A DNA stretch of 50,341 nucleotides from an uncultured Actinomycetes bacterium. Lineage in GTDB: Bacteria; Actinomycetota; Actinomycetes; UBA12327. The stretch is taken from the NCBI GenBank assembly GCA_903920865.1, contig CAIXNN010000044.1, positions 1-50,341 of the forward strand, read 5' to 3'. Under the pieces are notes generated by a model that was not told the origin of the DNA, made no database searches, and was given only the letters and a program-made list of their open reading frames with translations. Numbering within the stretch: the first letter of the stretch is position 1; every line of letters begins with the position of its first letter. Made by a program: the position numbers and the translations under genes. This document shows positions 28,250 through 37,534 of this stretch, in pieces.

Positions 28250-29383
28250 CTACTTCTTCGACGGGGCCAAACCTAATGGTCGCCCAACAAGTCCGCGTTC
28301 CTTTTGAGACAGCCGGCGAGCAACTAAAGTTAGTGCCTTCGCGGCCGGTGACTCAGGCTGATGTAACACAATGGGCGTACCGTCATCGCCACATTCACGA
28401 AGCTGTGACTCGAGCGGGACTTGAGCCAGAAGTTCAATAGTGGTTCCCATCGACTTGGTCAATGCAGTAGCAACTGCCTGGCCGCCGCCGGCACCGAAGA
28501 CTTCCATCCGAGAGCCATCTTCAAGTTCAAGCCAGGACATGTTCTCAATGACGCCAGCGATGTTTTGATGCGTTTGCTGAGCGATGGTGCCAGCGCGCTC
28601 GGCAACTTCTGCTGATGCAAGTTGTGGAGTGGTGACAATCAAGATTTCAGCATTGGGGAGAAGCTGTGCCATCGAAATAGCAATGTCTCCGGTACCTGGG
28701 GGAAGGTCTAGGAGTAAAACGTCCAGGTCGCCCCAGTACACATCAGCCAAGAACTGCTGAAGTGCGCGGTGCAACATGGGCCCACGCCAGACCACTGGCG
28801 CATTTCCGGGAGTAAACATTCCCACTGAAATCACGGCCACACCGTGCGAAGACGGCGGCATGATCATGGATTCAACTTGAGTCGGAAGCCCTTCGACTCC
28901 GAGCATGCGAGGAATGGAGTGGCCGTAAATATCTGCATCAAGGACTCCAACCTTGAGACCATCCCTGGCCATGGCCGCCGCCAAGTTCACCGTTACTGAG
29001 GACTTGCCCACGCCGCCCTTACCTGAGGCAACGGCGAAAACCTTAGTGAGCGAATTGGGTTGAGCAAAAGTAATTTCCTTTTCAGGTTGACCGCCGCGAA
29101 GATTGGTAGCAAGCGTTTTGCGCTGTTCATCGCTCATGACATCGAGGGATACCGTGACGCCGGTTACCCCGGTGACTGCGGCGACGGCAGTTGTTACTCG
29201 CTCAGTGATGGTCTCGCGCATCGGGCACGCGGCGATGGTTAAGTAAATCGTCACGTGTGCTTGACCAGCGGAGTCAATCTCAACTGATTTGACCATGCCA
29301 AGGTCAGTGATGGGCTTTCGAATCTCGGGGTCTTCAACGTCGGCTAGTGCGAGGTTGATCGCGGCAATGAGCTCAGCAGACAT
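28250..29383 (-). CDS. mrp: Mrp/NBP35 family Fe-S cluster carrier ATPase
   Basis: N-terminal DUF59 domain, ASGKGGVGKSSVTVNLA deviant Walker A, DLPPGTGD. ATG 29383 (MSAELIAAINLALADVEDPE) is the likely start. Confidence 0.92.
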   Translation of the reverse strand: MSAELIAAINLALADVEDPEIRKPITDLGMVKSVEIDSAGQAHVTIYLTIAACPMRETITERVTTAVAAVTGVTGVTVSLDVMSDEQRKTLATNLRGGQPEKEITFAQPNSLTKVFAVASGKGGVGKSSVTVNLAAAMARDGLKVGVLDADIYGHSIPRMLGVEGLPTQVESMIMPPSSHGVAVISVGMFTPGNAPVVWRGPMLHRALQQFLADVYWGDLDVLLLDLPPGTGDIAISMAQLLPNAEILIVTTPQLASAEVAERAGTIAQQTHQNIAGVIENMSWLELEDGSRMEVFGAGGGQAVATALTKSMGTTIELLAQVPLESQLRECGDDGTPIVLHQPESPAAKALTLVARRLSQKERGLVGRPLGLAPSKK

Positions 29384-29408
29384 AGAACTGACTTTAGAGC
29401 GAACCGAA

Positions 29409-29933
29409 TTAGGACTCGTCCACGGGTTCAGTTGGCTTGGCCATTGGTGCCTCATTGACAGCCTTTTGTAGATCTTCAAGCAAATCCTTGAGTTCATTGC
29501 GGATGAAGTCACGAGTGGTTACGTCGTTGAGGGCGATGCGCAAGGCAGCCACTTCGCGGCTGAGATAGTCGGCATCGGCCAGCAGGCGTTCGGTGCTGGT
29601 GCGGTCTTCTTGGTACTGCACGCGGTCGCGGTCTGATTGACGGTTTTGCGCAAGCAAGATCAGGGGAGCCGCGTAGGAAGCCTGCAGCGAGAGCACCAAG
29701 GTCAGGCCAATGAACTGCCATGGGTCAAATCGCCATGACTGTGGTCCAAAGGTGTTAAGCACAACCCAGGCCACAACAAAGACGCTCATGTACAAGATAA
29801 ATCGCCATGAACCAATGAAGCGAGCCACTCGTTCGGAGGCGCGACCAAAAACCTCTGGGTCCACGGATGGACGCAGAGTTCGTGAACGGTCAAGCGGCTG
29901 GTCTAGCCGATTGCGCCGTGTTTCACGGGCCAT
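29409..29933 (-). CDS. DUF1003 membrane protein (Rv1231c-like)
   Basis: GSWRFILYMSVFVVAWVVLNTFG...FDPWQFIGLTLVLSLQASYAAPLILLAQNRQSDRDR; ATG 29933. Confidence 0.85.
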   Translation of the reverse strand: MARETRRNRLDQPLDRSRTLRPSVDPEVFGRASERVARFIGSWRFILYMSVFVVAWVVLNTFGPQSWRFDPWQFIGLTLVLSLQASYAAPLILLAQNRQSDRDRVQYQEDRTSTERLLADADYLSREVAALRIALNDVTTRDFIRNELKDLLEDLQKAVNEAPMAKPTEPVDES

Positions 29934-31224
29934 GAGTAATCTCCGGTTCACTTTCAAGGTCACTGTCACTAAGCCCACTGGTGGTAGTTGCAATCTCGCT
30001 CTCGCGCCAGTCTTCAGGGAGCATGTGGTCGATCACGTCGTCAACGGTGACCGCGCCAAGCAGACGCTGATGTTCATCGACCACAGGAAGGGAGACCAAG
30101 TTGTAGGTGGCAAACATTCGCGTGACTTCATTGAGCGGAGCATCCGGTGAGACACCTTGCAGTTCAGTGTCGATCACGCCCGAGACCAAGGCAGAGGGTG
30201 CTTCACGAAGCAATCGTTGGAAGTGCGCAACCCCGATGTAGCGACCAGTGGGTGTTTCCAACGGAGGGCGCACCACATAGACCTGAGCTGCAATCGCCGG
30301 GTTCAAGTTCGGGTTGCGCACATGGGCCAGGGCTTGGGCCACGGTTGCATCGGGAGACAAGATGATGGGTTCTGAGGTCATCATTCCGCCGGCGGTGTAG
30401 TCGCCATAGGCAAGTAGGCGTCGTACGTCGTCGGCTTCTTCAGGTTCCATCAATTGCAAGAGACGCTCTTGTTCCTCAGGCGAGAGCTCACTGAGCAAGT
30501 CGGCAGCATCGTCTGGATCCATTTCTTCCAAAACATCGGCTGCTCGCTCACCCTCGAGGGCGATGAGGATTTCAACTTGGTCATCGTCGGGCAGTTCTTC
30601 CAACACATCGGCCAATTTTTGGTCATCAAGTGCGGCTGCAACTTCCGCGCGACGCTTGGGCGATAGTTCGTGCAGCACCCCAGCAAGGTCAGCAGGGCGA
30701 AGTTTGTCAAAAGTGGCCAGCAAGTGAGCGGCCCCTTGCCCTTCTTCGGCCAAGGAAAACCCGGTTACTGCATCCCAGTCAACGATCGATGTTTCACCGC
30801 GACGGCGCAGACCCGAACCCGACTTGCGAATGTAGACCTTGTTGATCAGCCAGTCACCGGTTCTTGATGGCTCAACGGCAACGTCGAGCACCACAACTTG
30901 ATCATCGGTGGACACCAGCGAAACCTTGCGGTCCAAGAGTTCACCGAGCACCAATGTCTCGGAAGGGCGCTGCTGGAAGGTGCGAAGATTGACCACGCCG
31001 GTGGTGATGACCTGGCCCACGTCAATGGTGGTGACCCGAGTAATTGGCACGAAAATTCGGCGACGTCCGGTGACTTCAACAACGATCCCCAGCACGCGCG
31101 GTTGAGCACCGATACGCATCGTGACGACAACATCACGAACACGGCCGACCTGATCGCCATTGGGGGCAAAGACCGGCACGCCTGAAAGCCGCGCAATAAA
31201 CACGCGGGAGGTCTGGGTGCTCAT
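29923..31224 (-). CDS. PRC-barrel / MgtE-N / CBS domain protein lacking a transporter membrane domain (Rv1232c-like)
   Basis: N-terminal PRC-like repeats, MgtE_N helical repeats (DVLEELPDDDQVEILIALEGERAADVLEEMDPDDAADLL), CBS pair; no TM segments. Confidence 0.85.
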   Translation of the reverse strand: MSTQTSRVFIARLSGVPVFAPNGDQVGRVRDVVVTMRIGAQPRVLGIVVEVTGRRRIFVPITRVTTIDVGQVITTGVVNLRTFQQRPSETLVLGELLDRKVSLVSTDDQVVVLDVAVEPSRTGDWLINKVYIRKSGSGLRRRGETSIVDWDAVTGFSLAEEGQGAAHLLATFDKLRPADLAGVLHELSPKRRAEVAAALDDQKLADVLEELPDDDQVEILIALEGERAADVLEEMDPDDAADLLSELSPEEQERLLQLMEPEEADDVRRLLAYGDYTAGGMMTSEPIILSPDATVAQALAHVRNPNLNPAIAAQVYVVRPPLETPTGRYIGVAHFQRLLREAPSALVSGVIDTELQGVSPDAPLNEVTRMFATYNLVSLPVVDEHQRLLGAVTVDDVIDHMLPEDWRESEIATTTSGLSDSDLESEPEITHGP

Positions 31225-31251
31225 GGGCTTCAGGGTACCCGCGGTTTGGCT

Positions 31252-31277
31252 GGAACCGACGGCTGGCGCGCGTCGTC
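31252..31277 (+). promoter_or_regulatory. Possible ECF-sigma-type promoter (GGAAC-N17-CGTC)
   Basis: GGAAC at 31252-31256 and CGTC at 31274-31277, upstream of the lipoprotein gene at 31319. Confidence 0.25.
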
Positions 31278-31318
31278 AGAGCGGTCAGTACCCTTAGCAC
31301 CTACCGCTCATAGAGGAA

Positions 31319-32020
31319 ATGGACACTGCGTTGATGTCACGATCGCTCCGCAAACTCGGCCTTGCTGCAGTCTTGGTCACCACCCTTTGTGTCCTAGCCG
31401 GCTGTGGATCAGGTGCCAACAAGGCCAATGGAATCGAGAAACTTGATGCCGTTCCTGCGTTCCTCAAAAGTGTCGATGCCACTCGCGCGGCTGGTGACAT
31501 TGAAGTTACCGGCCGGCTTCCCATCAATGGCGTTCGCACCACTGTGGTTTCACGATTCCAGGGCGATGTTGCCGATGCAACGTTGACCAGTTCGGCTGGC
31601 ACCGTTCAGGTAGTGCGTAGCGGATCAGATATCTACGTGAAGGCTGGAACGAAGTTTTGGAGCAAGTTTGTTCCTGCTGCACAAGCCAAGTCCTTAAACG
31701 GTAAGTGGACCAAGTCCAACATTGAAGGTTCGTTGCGGTCGTTCAAGACCTTCGTTGACAAGGACACCTTCTTCCGCGCCAGCGGAAACATTAAGAAGGG
31801 CGCAGTGGTCACCGTTGACGGCCGAACCTTGTTGCCCATCAAAGATCCCAAGGACAACACCAACTCCAGCTGGTTCATTGGCACCACAGGTAAGCCACTG
31901 CTCTATCGAGCGCGCATTGGTGCCAATGCGAATTATGTTTTCGTCTATGACAAGGGTGGCGTAATAGCTCTTCCACCAGATGCCATCGATGCCAGCACCT
32001 TCCAACTGCCCATTCAATAA
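31319..32020 (+). CDS. LppX/LprG-like lipoprotein
   Basis: Signal peptide with lipobox LAGC; LolA-like fold pattern (FLKSVDATRAAGDIEVTGRL...VRSGSDIYVKAGTKFWSKF). Confidence 0.65.
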   Translation: MDTALMSRSLRKLGLAAVLVTTLCVLAGCGSGANKANGIEKLDAVPAFLKSVDATRAAGDIEVTGRLPINGVRTTVVSRFQGDVADATLTSSAGTVQVVRSGSDIYVKAGTKFWSKFVPAAQAKSLNGKWTKSNIEGSLRSFKTFVDKDTFFRASGNIKKGAVVTVDGRTLLPIKDPKDNTNSSWFIGTTGKPLLYRARIGANANYVFVYDKGGVIALPPDAIDASTFQLPIQ

Positions 32021-32026
32021 CTGATC

Positions 32027-32968
32027 ATGCAATCGCGTCGTTCATGTTTGGCCGTACCTGGCAGTAGTGAAAAAATGCTGGCCAAGGCGCAAACGCTCGA
32101 TAGCGACATGTTCTTCCTAGACCTTGAGGATGCCGTTGCGCCATCGGCCAAGGTTGCTGCCCGCACCGCGGTGGTGCAAGCCTTAGTTCAGGGCACCTGG
32201 GGCGATCGCATTGCCTGTGTGCGGATTAATGCCTACGGCACGCCTTGGTATGCCGACGACCTCAAGGCAGTAATCGAAGGCGCCGGTGAATCTTTGGACA
32301 CCATCATGTTGCCCAAGTGTTCCTCTCCTGATCAGGTGCGCTGGCTGGATGCAACTTTGGATGAACTCGAAACTGCATTAGGTCTTAAGAGTCAAAGCAT
32401 TGGCATCGAATTGCAAATTGAAGATGCGCGGGGACTTACCTATGTGGATGCCATTGCAGCAGCATCACCGCGAACACAAGCGCTGCACTTTGGCCCTGGT
32501 GATTTTCAAGCAAGTATGGCGATGCCATCGGTTTCCTTAGGGCAACTCAATCCTGATTACCCGGGCGATATTTTGCATCACGTCTATGGTCGTTTACTTG
32601 TCTGCGCGCGAGCCCATGATCTGCAAGTACTTGATGGTCCCTACCTTGCGATTAAGGACCTTGATGGTTTGAGCGCGGCGGCCAAGCGAGTGGCGGCGAT
32701 GGGCTTTGACGGCAAGTGGGTCTTGCACCCAGATCAGATTGCGTTGGTTAATCAGGTGTTTTCACCATCTCAGGAGCAGTACGACCGTGCGGAGCTGATC
32801 CTTGATGCCTACGACTTTTACCTTTCCGATGCAGGTGGCGCTCGCGGTGCGGCCATGTTGGAAGGCGAAATGATTGATGAAGCATCGCGGGCAATGGCCC
32901 TAGTGGTGACCTCACGTGGTCGAGCTGCGGCCATGGTGAGAACCAGTGCATTTACGCCACCGGAGTAA
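32027..32968 (+). CDS. HpcH/HpaI aldolase/citrate lyase family (CitE-like CoA ester lyase)
   Basis: RRSCLAVPGSSEKMLAKA, FFLDLEDAVAPSAK, VRINAYGTPWYADDL, FGPGDFQASM. Confidence 0.88.
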   Translation: MQSRRSCLAVPGSSEKMLAKAQTLDSDMFFLDLEDAVAPSAKVAARTAVVQALVQGTWGDRIACVRINAYGTPWYADDLKAVIEGAGESLDTIMLPKCSSPDQVRWLDATLDELETALGLKSQSIGIELQIEDARGLTYVDAIAAASPRTQALHFGPGDFQASMAMPSVSLGQLNPDYPGDILHHVYGRLLVCARAHDLQVLDGPYLAIKDLDGLSAAAKRVAAMGFDGKWVLHPDQIALVNQVFSPSQEQYDRAELILDAYDFYLSDAGGARGAAMLEGEMIDEASRAMALVVTSRGRAAAMVRTSAFTPPE

Positions 32969-32973
32969 GTAAT

Positions 32974-33360
32974 TTATCGCGTGAATTCGACCCAAATCGT
33001 TTTGCTGTGTTGATTAACTTCCCAACCCCATGCACTACTCAGCAATGCGGTGAGCATGAGACCGCGCCCGGTTTCAGCAAGTGCAGCTTGTGGCGGCGGC
33101 GGTGGGAGTAGGTCGGGGGAGTGATCGTTAACTTCAATGCGCACGCCAGCATCCTTCGTGCTTACCTCAATAGTTAGCGGAGCTTTTGCGTAGAACACAG
33201 CGTTAGCTAATAACTCACCGGTAACCAATTCAATGTCGTCGTACTTTTCCTCCGTGGCACCATCCCAAAACTTTTCTACTGAGCCGCGAACAAGGTGACG
33301 TGTTGCAGGAACCAGGTCACTTCCTGGTTCGGTCCAACTTTGTCGAAACAGCAGGCTCAT
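32974..33360 (-). CDS. Anti-sigma-regulatory-factor-like ATP-binding protein (HATPase_c)
   Basis: ELVTGELLANAVFYA (N-box), VNDHSPDLLP (G1), GRGLMLTALL (G2). Confidence 0.8.
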   Translation of the reverse strand: MSLLFRQSWTEPGSDLVPATRHLVRGSVEKFWDGATEEKYDDIELVTGELLANAVFYAKAPLTIEVSTKDAGVRIEVNDHSPDLLPPPPPQAALAETGRGLMLTALLSSAWGWEVNQHSKTIWVEFTR

Positions 33361-33539
33361 GCTCGCCTACTTGACCATGTGGTGCTCTCTGCTCTCACTT
33401 GGTCAGGATACGGGTGCTCTGGCGCATTCAAATCGACTTGGACAACCAGCCACGGATCGAAGCGGTGCTGCCGCATCCGTAGATGGGTTATCCACAGGGC
33501 TGGTTGAAGGCATGGGGAAAATGGATTTACCCTGCGTGC

Positions 33540-34703
33540 GTGTCTAGCTCACTTCCCCGAATTTCATCGGGACATCAAACTCAGGACTTGCGCGCTCACG
33601 CAGTCCTCGATGAGCCGTTGGCCAGGCCAGACTCGTGGCCGGAAGAACGACAAACCTCACCGGTTTCAAGTGAGTTTGGGCCGCTTCAAGACCACTTTGA
33701 TGACCCGAGCGTCGAAGAGGTGTGGATCAATGAGCCAGGGCAAGTCTTTGTGGCCAGAAACGGCCGTAGTGAATTAACCACAACAATTTTGCAAGAGGGT
33801 CAGGTGCGCGACCTTGTTGAGCGCATGCTCAAACCATCCGGTCGTCGTGTCGATCTAAGTTCGCCCTTTGTCGATGCCACGTTAAGCGACGGGAGTCGCT
33901 TGCATGTGGCAATTCCCGATATTACGCGCCGCCATTGGGCGGTAAATATTCGCAAGTTTGTGGCCAGCGCCCACCAACTGAGCGATCTGGTTGAGTTGGA
34001 AAGTTTGACTCCGGCGGCCGCGACTTTTCTTGAAGCCTGCGTGCGGGTGGGACTTAACATTCTCGTTTCGGGAGCCACTCAAGCCGGTAAGACGACCTTA
34101 CTTAATTGCCTACTCGCGGCCGTGCCTCCATCTCAACGCATCATTACCTGTGAAGAAGTCTTCGAACTGCAACCAAGCGTGGTCGATTGGGTTGCGTTAC
34201 AAACACGCCAGAGCAATCTGGAGGGAATCGGTGAGATTCCCCTTCGCCGACTCATTAAGGAAGCCCTACGAATGCGCCCTGACCGCCTCATTGTGGGTGA
34301 GGTTCGTCAAGAGGAGGCACTCGATCTGCTTATCGCACTGAACAGTGGGCTACCTGGAATGTGCAGTATTCATGCGAACTCGGCGCGAGATGCAGTCACG
34401 AAGCTATGCACCCTTCCACTGTTGGCTGGCGAGAACGTTAGCGCTGGTTTTGTCGTTCCGACGGTGGCTTCAAGTGTTGATGTCGTTGTCCACGTGGCAC
34501 GCGATGGGCAAGGGCAACGAAAAGTTCGTGAAATCGTCGCCTTACCTGGCAGAGCTGAAGATTCGGTCATCGAAATTGCTGAGCTGTTCAGTTATCGCGT
34601 TGGAGTTCTACGTCGCAGTTCAGGGTTTCCCCCCCACCAAGACCGTTTTAGTGCACATGGAATTGATCTCAGAGAACTACTCGCTACTGAGGTGTCACTG
34701 TGA
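33540..34703 (+). CDS. tadA: Tad/Flp pilus secretion ATPase (TadA/CpaF)
   Basis: SGATQAGKTTLLN Walker A, CEEVFELQP, RMRPDRLIVGEVRQEEALDLL, GMCSIHANSARDA. Likely GTG 33540 start; the track start at 33483 is less likely. Confidence 0.88.
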   Translation: MSSSLPRISSGHQTQDLRAHAVLDEPLARPDSWPEERQTSPVSSEFGPLQDHFDDPSVEEVWINEPGQVFVARNGRSELTTTILQEGQVRDLVERMLKPSGRRVDLSSPFVDATLSDGSRLHVAIPDITRRHWAVNIRKFVASAHQLSDLVELESLTPAAATFLEACVRVGLNILVSGATQAGKTTLLNCLLAAVPPSQRIITCEEVFELQPSVVDWVALQTRQSNLEGIGEIPLRRLIKEALRMRPDRLIVGEVRQEEALDLLIALNSGLPGMCSIHANSARDAVTKLCTLPLLAGENVSAGFVVPTVASSVDVVVHVARDGQGQRKVREIVALPGRAEDSVIEIAELFSYRVGVLRRSSGFPPHQDRFSAHGIDLRELLATEVSL

Positions 34704-35578
34704 ACGGGACAGTGGTGGGTTTGTGTCTTGGAGCCGGAAGCATTGCGCTGATGATGTGGTACCGAGACGTCAACGTCGACTTTGCGCGGCTGCCTGGTGT
34801 GGTCCGCATCAACCGATGGCGGGCAGATGAACGGGAAAGATTAATGTCCGCGGGCATCCGAGGGCTCTCACCTGGTGGGATGGTGGCGCTGTCCCTAGTG
34901 GCCGGCTGCGTAGTGTTTCTCACGCTCCTGGGTATTAGTCATTCTCGAACAGTTTCGGCCGCCTTTGCCATCTTGGCTGTCCTTGCACCCAGCACTTTTG
35001 TAAAAAGTCGAGTCAAGAAGCGGGGAGACTTTCTTTCAGCCCTTTGGCCTGATGTAGTCGATAACCTCAGCTCCGCTGTTCGCGCTGGCCTCTCGCTACC
35101 GCAAGCCCTATCTCAACTGGGGGAGAAGGGGCCAGTTGAACTCCAACCAGTCTTCATCAAGTTCGGTCGTGACTATGAAGCAACTGGTCGATTCGGTGAT
35201 TCGTTAGATCGCCTCAAGGACGATCTCAGTGACCCAGTAGCCGATCGCATCATCGAGGCGCTTCGAGTAGCTCGCGATGTTGGTGGCAATGACTTGGGAC
35301 GGCTCCTTCGCACTTTGTCGGCATTTCTACGAGATGACGCTCGCATCCGCGGCGAGTTATACGCCCGTCAGTCGTGGACGATCAATGGTGCTCGCCTAGC
35401 CGTGGCGTCCCCTTGGCTGCTTTTACTCTTCCTGGCTTTCCGCCCGCAAGCGGTAATGCCCTATGACTCGCCAACTGGAATTTTTGTCCTACTCGTGGGC
35501 GCCGTCATCTGTATTTGCGCATATCAAGCCATGGTTCGCATTGGTTCGCTCCCGCGAGAGCGGAGAGTGTTGAAATGA
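34700..35578 (+). CDS. tadB: Type II secretion F-domain protein TadB
   Basis: T2SF domain (LWPDVVDNLSSAVRAGLSLPQALSQLGEKGP...), TMs; GTGA overlap with tadA. Confidence 0.82.
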   Translation: MNGTVVGLCLGAGSIALMMWYRDVNVDFARLPGVVRINRWRADERERLMSAGIRGLSPGGMVALSLVAGCVVFLTLLGISHSRTVSAAFAILAVLAPSTFVKSRVKKRGDFLSALWPDVVDNLSSAVRAGLSLPQALSQLGEKGPVELQPVFIKFGRDYEATGRFGDSLDRLKDDLSDPVADRIIEALRVARDVGGNDLGRLLRTLSAFLRDDARIRGELYARQSWTINGARLAVASPWLLLLFLAFRPQAVMPYDSPTGIFVLLVGAVICICAYQAMVRIGSLPRERRVLK

Positions 35579-36462
35579 TGGGAATAGTTTTAGGTGTCTT
35601 TGCCGGCTTAGGAATTTTGCTGTGTTTGGGGTGGATTCGGGCCAGCCGGTCACCATCAATGTCACAACGCGTCCTCGCTCAGGTCCGCCCCCGTGGAGCG
35701 TCCCTGGCAAACCCTGCCGACATCGCACGCCCGTTGGTAAGTGCTGCGGTTGCATCCCTTGACCACATTTTGGGTGGAGGCGACTTAGAACGGCGCCTTC
35801 GACGTTGCGGCCTGCCCATCACGCCGGAACAATTTCGCACTGAACAAGTTCTTTGGGGCCTGCTGGGCTCAGTTGGCGCCGTGATGTTGACCGTGGGTTT
35901 GGCCATCGTGCAGGGATCAGTCAAACCGGTTACTTCCGTGATCCTTGCGCTGTTGGGTTGCGTTACCGGACTTCTGCTTAAGGAGCGCTGGCTCGATGTA
36001 GCGATAAAAAGGCGCGAGCAACTCATCGTTGATGAATTCCCCACCATTGCCGAACTGCTTGCGTTATCGGTTGCCGCGGGTGAAGGAGTCTTTGGTGCAG
36101 TAGAGCGCGTCATCAAATCAAGTTCTGGGGCATTGGGCCAGGAGTTGGAACAACTTTTGTCCAACGCCCAAAGCGGAATTGGACTGAGTCAGGCATTCAC
36201 CGAACTAGGTGAGCAAGCTCAGGTACCCGTGCTTGCTCGGTTTGCCGATGCTGTCTCGATTGCTTTGGAGCGCGGCACTCCGATGGCCGAGATCATGCGC
36301 GCCCAAGCCGCTGACATTAGAGATGTAGGGCGTCGCACGTTGATGGAATCAGCTGGACGTAAAGAAATCGCGATGATGATTCCGGTGGTATTCCTCGTGC
36401 TCCCTGTGACGGTTGTTTTTGCCTTGTTCCCGGGTTTCATCGGTCTTTCCATGAACGGGTAG
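35575..36462 (+). CDS. tadC: Type II secretion F-domain protein TadC
   Basis: T2SF domain (FPTIAELLALSVAAGEGVFGAVERV...), TMs; ATGA overlap with tadB. Confidence 0.82.
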   Translation: MMGIVLGVFAGLGILLCLGWIRASRSPSMSQRVLAQVRPRGASLANPADIARPLVSAAVASLDHILGGGDLERRLRRCGLPITPEQFRTEQVLWGLLGSVGAVMLTVGLAIVQGSVKPVTSVILALLGCVTGLLLKERWLDVAIKRREQLIVDEFPTIAELLALSVAAGEGVFGAVERVIKSSSGALGQELEQLLSNAQSGIGLSQAFTELGEQAQVPVLARFADAVSIALERGTPMAEIMRAQAADIRDVGRRTLMESAGRKEIAMMIPVVFLVLPVTVVFALFPGFIGLSMNG

Positions 36463-36516
36463 GCCAAAGCAATCTGAAGGACGAACCGCGTCCGCAGTTA
36501 GTTAGAGGAGGAAGAA

Positions 36517-36696
36517 ATGATCAATCGACTGATACATCGTGCTTGCGCATTGATGGAATCCGATCGTGGGGATGTCCCGGGTTGGGTCCTGATCACAGTG
36601 ATGACAGCGGGTCTAGTTACAGCATTGTGGACCGTGGCGGATGGGCAATTGCGCAGTATTTTCACCAGCGCACTTCGCAACGTCACAGGGCCGTGA
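36517..36696 (+). CDS. Flp-pilin-like small protein; not in the supplied ORF track
   Basis: MINRLIHRACALMESDRGDVPGWVLITVMTAGLVTALWTVADGQLRSIFTSALRNVTGP* (59 aa), SD AGGAGG at 36506-36511, position in the tad operon. Confidence 0.75.
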   Translation: MINRLIHRACALMESDRGDVPGWVLITVMTAGLVTALWTVADGQLRSIFTSALRNVTGP

Positions 36697-37088
36697 ATCC
36701 AGTTGGAGGCAAGAACAGCGATTCGGGATCGGCCGTTGTTGATTTCGTTCTTGTTTCCGTGCTGTTAGTGGGCATTGTCCTTGCGGTATTACAAGTGGCA
36801 TTTGCAATCTATGTTCGCAACACCATGGGCGCAGCCGCGGCTGAGGGTGCTCGACGAGCAGCAAATGCTGATCAGTCAGTGGATGATGGAATCTCACGTG
36901 CGCGTGTGGTGATGGGTGAAACTGTGGGCTCACGGTTTGCTCGGGAAGTCAGTGGTCGAACCGAACGAATTGGTGGCCTGACCTTTGTCACTATTGAAAT
37001 CCAAACCCAGCTTCCCGTCATTGGTGTGATACCTGGCCAGCTAAAGGCGCGAGCCGTGGGTCATGCCCTTGTGGAGAAGCAACCATGA
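36693..37088 (+). CDS. tadE: TadE-like pseudopilin
   Basis: GSAVVDFVLVSVLLVGIVLAVLQVAFAIYVRNTMGAAAAEGARRAA; GTG 36693 overlaps the upstream stop (GTGA). Confidence 0.8.
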   Translation: MNPVGGKNSDSGSAVVDFVLVSVLLVGIVLAVLQVAFAIYVRNTMGAAAAEGARRAANADQSVDDGISRARVVMGETVGSRFAREVSGRTERIGGLTFVTIEIQTQLPVIGVIPGQLKARAVGHALVEKQP

Positions 37089-37534
37089 CGGGCCTAGGGA
37101 GGTGTCGTTTCAGAGGCGATGATGGCAGCGCACTCGTGGAATTTTGCTTTCTTGGTGTGTTGCTTCTCATTCCCCTGGTGTATGTGCTGACAACAGCATT
37201 TATCGTTCAGCGCACAGGCTTTGCCCTTACTGCTGCTAGTCGTGAGGCCGGGCGGGTGTTTGTTCAGGCAAATAGCGGGAAACAGGCACTGCGATTTTCG
37301 AAAGTCTCGGCTCAGGTCACCCTTCGCGACCAAGGCGTAGATCCACAATCAGTGTCCATCAAGATTTCCTGCGCAAGCCGACCGTGTTTAAGCCCTGGTG
37401 CCCGAGTCGATCTTGCACTGTCGACGTCGGTGGTCGTTCCCTTCGCCCCAGCTTTTATGAAAACTTTGACATCAATCCCGATGACCTCGCATCAAAGTTT
37501 TGTTGTTGATGTGTATCGACAGGCTCGCCCATGA
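37085..37534 (+). CDS. Second TadE-like pseudopilin
   Basis: DDGSALVEFCFLGVLLLIPLVYVLTTAFIVQRTGFALTAASREAGRVF; ATGA overlap. Confidence 0.75.
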   Translation: MTGLGRCRFRGDDGSALVEFCFLGVLLLIPLVYVLTTAFIVQRTGFALTAASREAGRVFVQANSGKQALRFSKVSAQVTLRDQGVDPQSVSIKISCASRPCLSPGARVDLALSTSVVVPFAPAFMKTLTSIPMTSHQSFVVDVYRQARP

